A DNA stretch of 32,345 bases from Candidatus Daviesbacteria bacterium (GTDB taxonomy: Bacteria; Patescibacteriota; Microgenomatia; Daviesbacterales; UBA10151), in the NCBI GenBank assembly GCA_016183225.1, contig JACPEZ010000016.1:1-32345 (forward strand). The letters are read 5' to 3'. Positions within the stretch are counted from its first letter, which is position 1. Each line of letters begins with the position of its first letter. Positions 9,234 through 17,575 of the stretch are shown here, piece after piece. The notes beneath the pieces were generated by a model. The model made no database searches. It saw only the letters and a list, made by a program, of their open reading frames with translations, and had not been told where the DNA came from. Both the position numbers and the translations under genes were made by a program.

Positions 9234-9946
9234 AAGATATAGAGGTTTCGATTGTTATCCCTGCCTACAATGAGGAAAAATATTTGTCCTTTGTTTTGCA
9301 ATCTTTAACTCATCTGCAAACTAAAAAAAATTTTGAGGTAATTGTGGTGGATAATAACTCCAGTGACAATACTGCCAAACTGGCCAAAAGCTTTCAGGAT
9401 AAGCTTAATTTAAGGGTAATTTTAGAGAAAACAAAAGGTAGGGGTGCTGCCAGAAAAAGAGGATTTGATGAAGCTTTGGGAGAGGTAGTTGTCTCTTTGG
9501 ATGCAGACGCCACTATCTATCCGGATTGGCTTGATACAATAACAGATCCTTTGCAAGATGGAGTGGTAGCCACCACCACCTCCTGCAAAATAGTGGATTG
9601 TTCTTCTTTAACAAATGCCCTATTTAATTTTATCCAGCCCAAAGCCATGGTTTTGTACAGATGGGTACTGGGCCATTATTGGCTGTCCGGCTTTAGTTTT
9701 GGGATTTTAAAATCGGTTTATCAAAAAAGCGGCGGGTTTGATGCCAATTTGCAAGCGCAGGAGGATCTGGATCTATCCTTTAGAGTGGCCAATTTGGGGA
9801 AAATTAAGTTTATAAACAAGCCTGTTACATTTTCCGGCAGAAGATTCAAAGACGGGTTATTGGTTGGAATGTATGATTATATCCGCAGTTTCATTGAGGC
9901 TTTTATTTTCAAGAAAACAAGTGTTTACCTGGATAATCCCAGGTAA
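9230..9946 (+). CDS. Glycosyltransferase family 2
   Basis: VSIVIPAYNEEKYL...FEVIVVDNNSSDNTAKLA...VVSLDADATIYPDWL. Confidence 0.92.
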   Translation: MKDIEVSIVIPAYNEEKYLSFVLQSLTHLQTKKNFEVIVVDNNSSDNTAKLAKSFQDKLNLRVILEKTKGRGAARKRGFDEALGEVVVSLDADATIYPDWLDTITDPLQDGVVATTTSCKIVDCSSLTNALFNFIQPKAMVLYRWVLGHYWLSGFSFGILKSVYQKSGGFDANLQAQEDLDLSFRVANLGKIKFINKPVTFSGRRFKDGLLVGMYDYIRSFIEAFIFKKTSVYLDNPR

Positions 9947-9948
9947 AA

Positions 9949-10869
9949 TTATCGGGCGGTTGAAGCTTGGATTCTTTGAATAGCTGGCCCTGTTAATTTT
10001 TCCGGTTCAACAGCCATCCATAAGTGGTTATATTCAGAAACAATGGTTAACCTGGCATTGGGGAATAACCCTAACATTTTTTCCCCGGTCCAAGATGGAA
10101 TGTAGCGGTCATCTCTTCCCCAAAGTAAATCAACAGGTTGGTTAATATCTTGCATCTGTTCTCTTTGGTCAACAGCCATGGTTATTTTTAATCCATGTAA
10201 AACACTTCTAAGATCTGCTATAGATCTTTTAACCATCAGTCCAGAGCCTGGATCTCTTTTTCTAAGATCTTCTGGGATGGGAACTCTTGGTGGTAAAAGA
10301 AATTCTCTAACAAAAGCTCCCATCCATTCAACTAAGGATCTTTTAAGCGGCCAGCCAGTTGGACTTCCTGCCACATTCCATTCAACTTCTTGAGGATGCT
10401 GGAGAGTATATTCCCAGGCAACACTACCTCCAAAAGAGGAGGATACTATACCGGTTTTTTCTTTTTTATTGAGTATATCTAAATGGAAAATTTCATAAGC
10501 AATATCCGCAAAGCTGGGATTTGCATTCCCCTTTAGTTGCAAAGACCTGATTATGTCAAAGATATTAGGAGCAACTACCTGTACCTGCCCAGCTTCAGCC
10601 AGATTTCCAATGTGTTCAGTCATTCCTTCGGGCACTTGCCCAGCATTATGAAGAAATATAATATTTGGGCCTTCCTTGCCGGCGCTGACTATCTCAACTC
10701 CGCCAACCTTACTGACCTCAACTCCTAAATCGCTCATAGAGCCATTATACCACAAACTATGAGACTTTTTTCGATCAGGTACATTCCCTACCAGACCGCC
10801 AAGAATACCTGCCCCTACAAGCTTGGCAAGATTTCTTCTCGAAATACCAAATTCTGTAGCCATGAGCAT
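9949..10869 (-). CDS. Alpha/beta hydrolase with possible Tat-like N-terminus
   Basis: ISRRNLAKLVGAGILGGLVGNV N-terminus; NIIFLHNAGQ, VSSSFGGSVAWEY, DLLWGRDDRYIPS, YNHLWMAVEP. Confidence 0.75.
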   Translation of the reverse strand: MLMATEFGISRRNLAKLVGAGILGGLVGNVPDRKKSHSLWYNGSMSDLGVEVSKVGGVEIVSAGKEGPNIIFLHNAGQVPEGMTEHIGNLAEAGQVQVVAPNIFDIIRSLQLKGNANPSFADIAYEIFHLDILNKKEKTGIVSSSFGGSVAWEYTLQHPQEVEWNVAGSPTGWPLKRSLVEWMGAFVREFLLPPRVPIPEDLRKRDPGSGLMVKRSIADLRSVLHGLKITMAVDQREQMQDINQPVDLLWGRDDRYIPSWTGEKMLGLFPNARLTIVSEYNHLWMAVEPEKLTGPAIQRIQASTAR

Positions 10870-10885
10870 TATTCTACTATGCCTG

Positions 10886-11710
10886 CTAAATAAAATGAAT
10901 CTTTTTAAGAAATTGCGTTATTGATTTTTCTAAATCCTGGGGATTATTTAAAACCAGAATATGATTGGCTTCTTCTATCAGATCCAGCTCTGATTTTTTG
11001 ATCCTCTGGTGAAGGTATTCTGCTATATTGGGCGGGAAAATAGAATCTTCCGTGCCTTCTATGATTAAAGTTGGAACATTAATTTTGGAAAGCAGCTGTT
11101 TTGAATCAAGTTTAATTAATTGATCGCACAAAAGGAGATAACTTTTTAAAGAAGTGTGCAAAATATCGGATAATAGTCTTTTTAAATCTATATCAGGAGT
11201 GCCTATAAATTGATCAAAATCGCTGTGTCCGTAAAGTTTAATATTAGGAACGACTTTTATCAAAAGACAAAATAAATGTTTTAAAAAAACCTGAGGAATC
11301 CCATGCGGGGAAATAAACGGGGGCTTAAAACTGGTATCAACCAGAACCAGGGCTTTTGATTGGTGGGGAAATTTAGCCTGGAAATAAATTGCCACCATGC
11401 CCCCAAAGCAATGACCTAAAATAACAGGATCTTTGATTTTTTCTTCTTCAATTAATGCTTTTACATCTTTGGCAAAATTCTCCAGTTTGTAAAAATCTTC
11501 CTTTTCGCTTCGCTCTGATAATCCATGGCCCCGCAAATCCATGGCTATTGAGGAAATCCCCAGTTTGCTAAAATAGGCCCGCTCTTTTTTCCAGGCAGTC
11601 AAATCTCCCCCAAAGCCGTGCAAAAAAATTAACCATCTGTTTTTATCCTTTTCGGTTTTATGATAATAAATCTTCGCTCCATCAAAACTGGTAAAGTATT
11701 GCCCATTCAT
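10886..11710 (-). CDS. Alpha/beta hydrolase with Cys in the nucleophile elbow (GHCFGG)
   Basis: WLIFLHGFGGDLTAW, SIAMDLRGHGLSERSEK, VILGHCFGGMVAIYF, LIIEGTEDSIFPP, EANHILVLNNP. Start trimmed to MNGQYF. Confidence 0.85.
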   Translation of the reverse strand: MNGQYFTSFDGAKIYYHKTEKDKNRWLIFLHGFGGDLTAWKKERAYFSKLGISSIAMDLRGHGLSERSEKEDFYKLENFAKDVKALIEEEKIKDPVILGHCFGGMVAIYFQAKFPHQSKALVLVDTSFKPPFISPHGIPQVFLKHLFCLLIKVVPNIKLYGHSDFDQFIGTPDIDLKRLLSDILHTSLKSYLLLCDQLIKLDSKQLLSKINVPTLIIEGTEDSIFPPNIAEYLHQRIKKSELDLIEEANHILVLNNPQDLEKSITQFLKKIHFI

Positions 11711-11746
11711 ATGGAAATAGTCTATCACATCAGTTAAAATGGCAGC

Positions 11747-13894
11747 ATGAAACGTTTGGTTTTGATTGATGGCAATGCTCTGCTCCATCGGGCATATCAT
11801 GCCACCCCTCCATTTACTACCTCCAAAGGAGAGTTAGTCAATGCGGTTTATGGATTTTCCTCTATGATCCTGAAGGTTATGAGCGAGCTAAAGCCGGATT
11901 TTTTGGCTGTGGCCTGGGATGAGAAAGGGCCAACTTTCCGCCATCAGGCCTATACCCAGTATAAAGCCACCCGTGGGCCGGCTGACGAGGGATTATTGAA
12001 TCAATATAAACGGATTCACGAAATTGATAAGGCTTTTAATATTCCTGAATTTAGTTTGTCTGGTTACGAAGCTGATGATTTAATTGGAACTTTAGCAATA
12101 CAAGCTAAAAATTTGGAAATTATTATTGTGACCGGTGATCGGGATATTATGCAGCTTATAAATGGCAGGGTCAAAGTTTTTATGCCTAAAAAAACCATCA
12201 ATGATGTGGGAATGTATGGGGAAGAGGAATTTATGGCCAAGTACGGCTTTGAACCCAAATTGCTGGTTGATTATAAAGCCCTAGCCGGGGATGCCTCGGA
12301 TAACATTCCCGGAGTTTCCGGAATAGGGGATGTATCTGCCACCAAGTTAATCCATCAATTTGGTGAAATAGAAAATATTTATAAACTGGAAAACCTAAAA
12401 ACTTTGCCCGAAAGATTGCAAAAACTGCTGGCAGAGGGGGCAGAAGATGCGGTTCTGTCTAAAAAACTGGCCACATTAGATTTCAAAGCCCCCATCAAAC
12501 TGGATTTAAAAAAATGTGTCCTGTCAGACTATGATAAAAACAAAGTAATTAAACTTTTTGAAGAGTTGGAGTTTAAAAGTTTAATAAACAGAATTTCAGG
12601 AGAAAAGACTGTTGTTAATCACACTATGAATGATTTAGACCAACAGGTTGAACCGATCCTTAAAAAAATGTCCCAGACAGGAGTTTTAATAGATTTAAAG
12701 TTCTTAAATAAAATGGGAGTTGATTTAAAAGCCAGGCTTAAAAAACTTGAACAGGAAATTTACTCTAGTATTGGGCATGAGATAAACCTCAATAGTCCAA
12801 AGCAGCTGCAAATAGTATTATTTGATGAATTAAAATTACCTGTTTTTAAAAAAACAAAAACCGGCAGAAGTACTGATGAGGAAACTTTGCATGAACTGGC
12901 TGATGCTCATCCTGTGATGCCTTTGCTTTTGGAATACAGACAGCTTTTTAAACTGGTTTCCACTTATGTTGATGCTTTGCCAAAATCAGTTGGGGAGGAT
13001 AACAGAATTCATTCCACTTTTAATGTAGAGGGAGCTGCCACAGGCAGAATTTCTTCCCAAGACCCTAACATGCAAAACATTCCTGTGAGGGGGGAAATAG
13101 GCGGGGAAATCCGCAAAGCTTTTGTGGCTCCCAAAGCTAAAATTTTGCTGGCAGCTGATTATTCCCAAATAGAACTTCGCATTATGGCCCATTTATCCGC
13201 TGATCCTAACTTAAAAAAAGCTTTTGCAAAGGGTTTGGATATTCACACTGCAACAGCAGCCAAGATTTTTAATGTGCCGCTGGAAAAAGTTAGTAAGCAG
13301 CAGAGGGCAGTTGGTAAGACCATGAATTTTGCCACTTTATATGGTCAGGGGCCCCATGCCCTGTCCCGTAGCTTAAAAGTGCCTTTTGAAATTGCCAGAT
13401 CATATATTGAAGAATATTTTGCCCAGTTTCCCAAAATTGCGGAATGGATGCAGGAAACTTTGCAGTTTGGCTATGAAAAAGGCTATGTGGAAACTTTAAT
13501 GGGAAGGAAAAGATATATTCCGGAACTGAAAGCAGATAACAGGATGATTAAGGCAGCAGGCGAGCGGGCAGCTGTCAATCATCCGATTCAAGGCTGCGCA
13601 GCTGACATGATTAAGCAGGCCATGGTGGAAATAGATAAGAGTCAAGAGTCAAGAGTCAAGAGTCAAGATAAAGGGCAGAAAAATTCTAGACCCTCGACTC
13701 TAGCGACTAGCGACTTCTTAATGATTTTGCAAGTGCATGATGAACTGCTTTTTGAATGCACCCCGCGAAGCCTTGGCGAAGTGGGGAAAATGGTTAAAGA
13801 TAAAATGGAAAATGCCCTAAAATTATCTGTACCTGTGGTGGTTGATTTAAAGGTAGGTATTAATTGGGGAGAGATGACATTATTGAAAATTTGA
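11747..13894 (+). CDS. polA: DNA polymerase I: 5'-3' nuclease plus polymerase, no 3'-5' exonuclease domain
   Basis: MKRLVLIDGNALLHRAYHA, GYEADDLIGTLA, DASDNIPGVSGIG; polymerase motifs DYSQIELRIMAHLS, KTMNFATLYGQG, QVHDELLFE. Confidence 0.95.
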   Translation: MKRLVLIDGNALLHRAYHATPPFTTSKGELVNAVYGFSSMILKVMSELKPDFLAVAWDEKGPTFRHQAYTQYKATRGPADEGLLNQYKRIHEIDKAFNIPEFSLSGYEADDLIGTLAIQAKNLEIIIVTGDRDIMQLINGRVKVFMPKKTINDVGMYGEEEFMAKYGFEPKLLVDYKALAGDASDNIPGVSGIGDVSATKLIHQFGEIENIYKLENLKTLPERLQKLLAEGAEDAVLSKKLATLDFKAPIKLDLKKCVLSDYDKNKVIKLFEELEFKSLINRISGEKTVVNHTMNDLDQQVEPILKKMSQTGVLIDLKFLNKMGVDLKARLKKLEQEIYSSIGHEINLNSPKQLQIVLFDELKLPVFKKTKTGRSTDEETLHELADAHPVMPLLLEYRQLFKLVSTYVDALPKSVGEDNRIHSTFNVEGAATGRISSQDPNMQNIPVRGEIGGEIRKAFVAPKAKILLAADYSQIELRIMAHLSADPNLKKAFAKGLDIHTATAAKIFNVPLEKVSKQQRAVGKTMNFATLYGQGPHALSRSLKVPFEIARSYIEEYFAQFPKIAEWMQETLQFGYEKGYVETLMGRKRYIPELKADNRMIKAAGERAAVNHPIQGCAADMIKQAMVEIDKSQESRVKSQDKGQKNSRPSTLATSDFLMILQVHDELLFECTPRSLGEVGKMVKDKMENALKLSVPVVVDLKVGINWGEMTLLKI
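13639..13717 (+). repeat. In-frame repeat element in polA: (GAGTCAA)x4 ... GACTCTAGCGACTAGCGACTT
   Basis: Heptamers 13639-13666 read directly. Distal arm shares GACTCTAGCGACTAG with carA. Encodes SQESRVKSQDKGQKNSRPSTLATS. Confidence 0.85.
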
Positions 13895-13966
13895 CAAAAA
13901 ATAATTAAGAGTTTATAAATTCAGTTTGAAGTTTTATTACCGTCTACCTTTTATATCGCTAGGAGG

Positions 13967-14206
13967 ATGAGAGAATTTTTTCTAAGATTGGCAGTTGATG
14001 CGAGCGGAGATTTAGCTGCCATAAGCGCCGCATGGATACTGCAAAATCAATCCGGGAATTTGATAGAATCCGCAGCTGGAGGGGCGGCTGTTAAATTAGG
14101 TATAAATTTTATGTCCCATCTCGGTAGTTTAGCATTGATAAGACCAGAAATAAGAAGTCATCCTAGTCCTAATCCTTGGCGGAATACGTACATTATTATG
14201 CCTTAG
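13967..14206 (+). CDS. Short hypothetical protein
   Basis: 79 aa ORF preceded by AGGAGG; no family recognised. May not be coding. Confidence 0.3.
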   Translation: MREFFLRLAVDASGDLAAISAAWILQNQSGNLIESAAGGAAVKLGINFMSHLGSLALIRPEIRSHPSPNPWRNTYIIMP

Positions 14207-14273
14207 AATTTCTAACCCTGTAATTCTTAATGGACAAAAATCCCATGCCGTGGGAAAATGTTATTATTTATTT

Positions 14274-14540
14274 GTGAAGATTATTTATACTAAACATGCT
14301 CTGGGGAAATTTGATAGTTTAGCTATATTGGGGTGGAAATTTACCAAAAGGGATATTAAAAATACTCTATCAAAACCCGACCTATTATTGGAGGATCCAA
14401 ACCGTGAAGTAAAAATTGCCTTGAAGAGAATAGACCAAAAACACAATCTTAGAATAATATTTACTTTGAAAAGTGGTATAATAACCATAATCACATTTTA
14501 TCCAAGGGAGAAAGAAAGAGATGAAATTTCCTCAAATTAA
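14274..14540 (+). CDS. DUF4258 family protein (toxin-like)
   Basis: VKIIYTKHALGKFDSLAILGWKFTKRDIKNTLSKPDLLLEDPNREVKIALKRIDQKHNLRIIFTLKSGIITIITFYP. Internal GTG start chosen. Confidence 0.75.
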   Translation: MKIIYTKHALGKFDSLAILGWKFTKRDIKNTLSKPDLLLEDPNREVKIALKRIDQKHNLRIIFTLKSGIITIITFYPREKERDEISSN

Positions 14541-14769
14541 GTACGAGAGCAAAGATGATGTCTTAAATATCTGGCTTTCCCACAAACGCATTGATGATGC
14601 GGACGATATCAATGGTGTAATTATTCATTATACAAAAGACAGAGAACCGGTTTATATTGAGATTTTAGATGCCAGCAGGTTATTAGGAAAGGAACCCAAG
14701 TCTTTCTCTGCAAGTGAAACTAAATTCAGAGAGTCTGCTGTTGCAACTCTCCATCAAATCAGAAAATAA
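14521..14769 (+). CDS. DUF2283 family protein
   Basis: IKYESKDDVLNIWLSHKRIDDADDINGVIIHYTKDREPVYIEILDASRLLG; overlaps the DUF4258 ORF by 20 nt. Confidence 0.75.
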   Translation: MKFPQIKYESKDDVLNIWLSHKRIDDADDINGVIIHYTKDREPVYIEILDASRLLGKEPKSFSASETKFRESAVATLHQIRK

Positions 14770-14802
14770 ACTGTCCCAGAACTTGGGGAGAGATGACAGT
14801 TT
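14768..14802. terminator. Putative terminator-like hairpin between convergent genes
   Basis: AAACTGTC 14768-14775 / GACAGTTT 14795-14802, followed by a T/A-rich stretch. Confidence 0.4.
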
Positions 14803-14816
14803 TAAAGATTATTTAA
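14783..14816 (+). repeat. Displaced copy of the polA 3' tail
   Basis: TTGGGGAGAGATGACA identical to polA 13864-13879. In polA's frame it reads WGEMTVLKII*, versus the polA end WGEMTLLKI*. Confidence 0.85.
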
Positions 14817-15745
14817 GCAGCAGTTTTAAGTTTTACACCGGCTATTCTGGCTGCAATCCTGCCTATCTGACCATTTATTGCCGGGTTATGAATTCGGTCT
14901 GCGATAGATAAAACTACTCTAAGGGGTGGAGGAACATCATTGCGGATGAGCCCAGATGTAGCAACTTGTCCTAATCCCTGATATCCAGCCTGCTCCACTA
15001 TTCCAGTTGCCAAAGTTTGCCGCATTCTCCTGAAGTTAAATCCTAACTTACGAGCCCACCCGGTAGATTGTTGTTGAAGTTCAGGACTGGTTATGTGTCC
15101 GGGCATTAGAAAATTTTCTGTAGCTTCAACAGTGTCTCCTGGTGTGGCAACTCTTTCTCTAAATTGATCATACATCCAACTATGAAACATCTCCTGGGCT
15201 GCCAAATCAGCTAAAGCCTCTCGGAGTACCGGATCCTGCGTATTGTTCCTCATGGCTATATAGAACAGGTGAGTAATAAGCTCCTGTATCCAGCCATAAG
15301 TAGTTGCCTTTCCGGCCGTATAACCTCTACCTATTGGAAAATCTAATTGATCAATTCTGGCAAGATCTCGATCAAGTTCTTCTTCTGATACAGCTCCATA
15401 TGCGATTGCAGCTTGGCGCAGCAATACTCCGTGTTGTGTTTCCTCGGGTAACCAGGTTTTTACTATAAAACGTCTAAGTGATGTCACGCCGTCTCTATCT
15501 GCTGCTTTCAGTATTGGAGCTGCGTATGACTTTGGAGGACGCTCTACTTTAGCAACAAATTCCAAAGCCCGTATTACCGTAGGACTGACTAAATCAGGAT
15601 TAACTTTTCCCCATTGATAGTCGTCTACCTGAAGAGGTCTACGCGTTCTTTTAGTCAAGGCCATTTTTTCATAACCCTCAAGCAGCCCATGCATTTCCTG
15701 ATCAGCCCGTGCTATCTGTTCTCTATATTCTATTGTTGCTGGCAT
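14813..15745 (-). CDS. Ferritin-like di-iron protein, acyl-ACP desaturase-like
   Basis: Helical protein with WLPEETQHGVLLRQ (EExxH) and LAAQEMFHSWMYDQ (ExxH), spaced as in plant-type acyl-ACP desaturases. Confidence 0.65.
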   Translation of the reverse strand: MPATIEYREQIARADQEMHGLLEGYEKMALTKRTRRPLQVDDYQWGKVNPDLVSPTVIRALEFVAKVERPPKSYAAPILKAADRDGVTSLRRFIVKTWLPEETQHGVLLRQAAIAYGAVSEEELDRDLARIDQLDFPIGRGYTAGKATTYGWIQELITHLFYIAMRNNTQDPVLREALADLAAQEMFHSWMYDQFRERVATPGDTVEATENFLMPGHITSPELQQQSTGWARKLGFNFRRMRQTLATGIVEQAGYQGLGQVATSGLIRNDVPPPLRVVLSIADRIHNPAINGQIGRIAARIAGVKLKTAA

Positions 15746-15757
15746 AGTTGATATATT

Positions 15758-16171
15758 TTAACTCATTACCATTTTTTTTACAGGTCGCATTTCGGTTGTG
15801 AATTTTATAAATCCTGTTTTTTCCAGAACATAAAAAATAATCCAGAGCAGGGGATGGAGTAAAAGATTAATGACAGAAGCTATAGATTGGAGGGAAATAA
15901 ATAGAAGTAATGCCAAAACAGCAGGGATAAAATTTAAGTAAGGTTTTATTAAATTTTGTATTTGATCCTTGAGTGTTTGTTTAATTAAATTGGTAGCAGA
16001 ATTTTGTTTGAAAAGTTCAAGCTGCTCTGGGGGCGTAGAAGATTCAATTGGCGCGAATTTTAAAGCAGTATCAATTAAAGAATCAGGGATCCGGAAACCC
16101 TTGCCCGAAGCAACATCTGAAGAGATAACTTTATTAATAGAGAAAAAATGGAGCAAAGATGAGTTTTTCAA
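15758..16171 (-). CDS. Membrane protein, possibly N-terminally truncated
   Basis: Two hydrophobic segments FIPAVLALLLFISLQSIASVINLLLHPLLWIIFYVL; TTG start directly after an in-frame stop. Confidence 0.45.
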   Translation of the reverse strand: MKNSSLLHFFSINKVISSDVASGKGFRIPDSLIDTALKFAPIESSTPPEQLELFKQNSATNLIKQTLKDQIQNLIKPYLNFIPAVLALLLFISLQSIASVINLLLHPLLWIIFYVLEKTGFIKFTTEMRPVKKMVMS

Positions 16172-16201
16172 CTACAGGCATGATATACTTTCTATCATAA
16201 C

Positions 16202-17026
16202 ATGAAAATTTTAGTTACACATATTAACCCGCATCTGGATGATATTTTGGCTATTTGGCTTTTTAAAAAATTCCACCCCGAATTTAAAGAAGCCAAAATA
16301 GAGTTTTTATCAGCTGCCAAAAAAGGGGTGACATATCAGGGAAAACCGGTTGACTCTGATCCGGAAGTTATTCATTTTGGCATTGGCAGGGGTAAATTTG
16401 ATGAGCACAAAGGAGATTTAGGGCAAAGTGCCGGATCGCTGGTCTGGCAGGAGATTAAAAATAGCAGTCTTGCCCCCAAAGACGGGATGGAGCTGGGGGC
16501 TTTGGATGAGCTGGTGGCATGGAATAATTTGATTGATACGGGTAAAGCTCCAAATTATGAATTCGCCGAATTTAGCGTCCAGTCATTTCTTCGCCCGCTT
16601 GACAGCAAACCTGAAACCTCTCAAAAAGCTATTGATTTAGGGAGCGAGATTTTAGATAGAATTTTGGAAGTCTTAAAAAAGAAGCAAAGATCCCTGAAAG
16701 ATTGGAACAAAAGAATGGAATTTCAAACCCGCTTTGGCCAAACAAAGGCCATATCTTCGGGAACAGTAGATCGGGCTTTTTGCAAAATGCGGGAAGGGGA
16801 TTTGTTTATAATTTTTAATCCCAAATATCATTCTATCCAGTATTTTACCCCCAAAGACTTGGATCTTGAACCGATTTATCAGCAGGCCAAAAAACTTGAT
16901 CCGGAGGCTGACTGGTATTTTCATCATTCCAAACATATTATTATCTGTGGCTCTCACTCTGCTCCCGGCTCCAAACCCACTAAATTGAGTTTTGAACAGT
17001 TGATTGAACTGGCAAAGAGTGTTTAA
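16202..17026 (+). CDS. DHH/MYG1-like phosphoesterase domain protein
   Basis: THINPHLDDILAIWLFKKF and GRGKFDEHKGD metal-binding-like motifs. Confidence 0.5.
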   Translation: MKILVTHINPHLDDILAIWLFKKFHPEFKEAKIEFLSAAKKGVTYQGKPVDSDPEVIHFGIGRGKFDEHKGDLGQSAGSLVWQEIKNSSLAPKDGMELGALDELVAWNNLIDTGKAPNYEFAEFSVQSFLRPLDSKPETSQKAIDLGSEILDRILEVLKKKQRSLKDWNKRMEFQTRFGQTKAISSGTVDRAFCKMREGDLFIIFNPKYHSIQYFTPKDLDLEPIYQQAKKLDPEADWYFHHSKHIIICGSHSAPGSKPTKLSFEQLIELAKSV

Positions 17027-17035
17027 TATTAAGTT

Positions 17036-17575
17036 GTGGGACTTATTTTAAACATTGCCATTCGTCTTTCTATCTTTTATTTCCTGGGAGAAGTTTTGCT
17101 ATTTCCGGATGATCCAAGGTTTGCAGGGAAAGCAATACCAATTAGGAATTTTATTATAGTTATTACTTTAAGTTTGTTATTCCCAATTTTGTATTTCTGG
17201 CAAAAGAAATGGGGCAGGTATCCTTTTTGGTGGGATAACCTTTATCTTTCAATATTCTGGTTGGATATGGCAGGAAATTCTTTTAACCTATATGATAGCT
17301 ATTTTTACTTTGATTTAGTTCCACACCTTCACTCCACAGCCGCATTTGCAGCAGTACTTTTAGGAGCCTTTGGATTTTCCTTTTGGGCTGGAGTGGGGCT
17401 TGCCAATATTGTTCATATGCTTTTAGAAGCACAAGAATATTACACGGATGTACTTTTAAAAACTCACAATGTACGGGGAACTTTTGATACAGTTAATGAT
17501 CTGACAGTGGGTCTTTTAGGGACAATTATTTATGGTCTAATTTATCTGGGTCTGACCAGATGGCGTAGAAGATGA
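17036..17575 (+). CDS. Multi-pass membrane protein (DUF2238/YjdF-like)
   Basis: Several TM segments; DLVPHLHSTAAFAAVLLGAF and DTVNDLTVGLLGTIIYGLIY. Confidence 0.5.
   Translation: MGLILNIAIRLSIFYFLGEVLLFPDDPRFAGKAIPIRNFIIVITLSLLFPILYFWQKKWGRYPFWWDNLYLSIFWLDMAGNSFNLYDSYFYFDLVPHLHSTAAFAAVLLGAFGFSFWAGVGLANIVHMLLEAQEYYTDVLLKTHNVRGTFDTVNDLTVGLLGTIIYGLIYLGLTRWRRR

Noticed and set aside
13639-13666. GAGTCAA repeats as a CRISPR array
   Set aside because: 7-nt units with no spacers, inside the polA reading frame.
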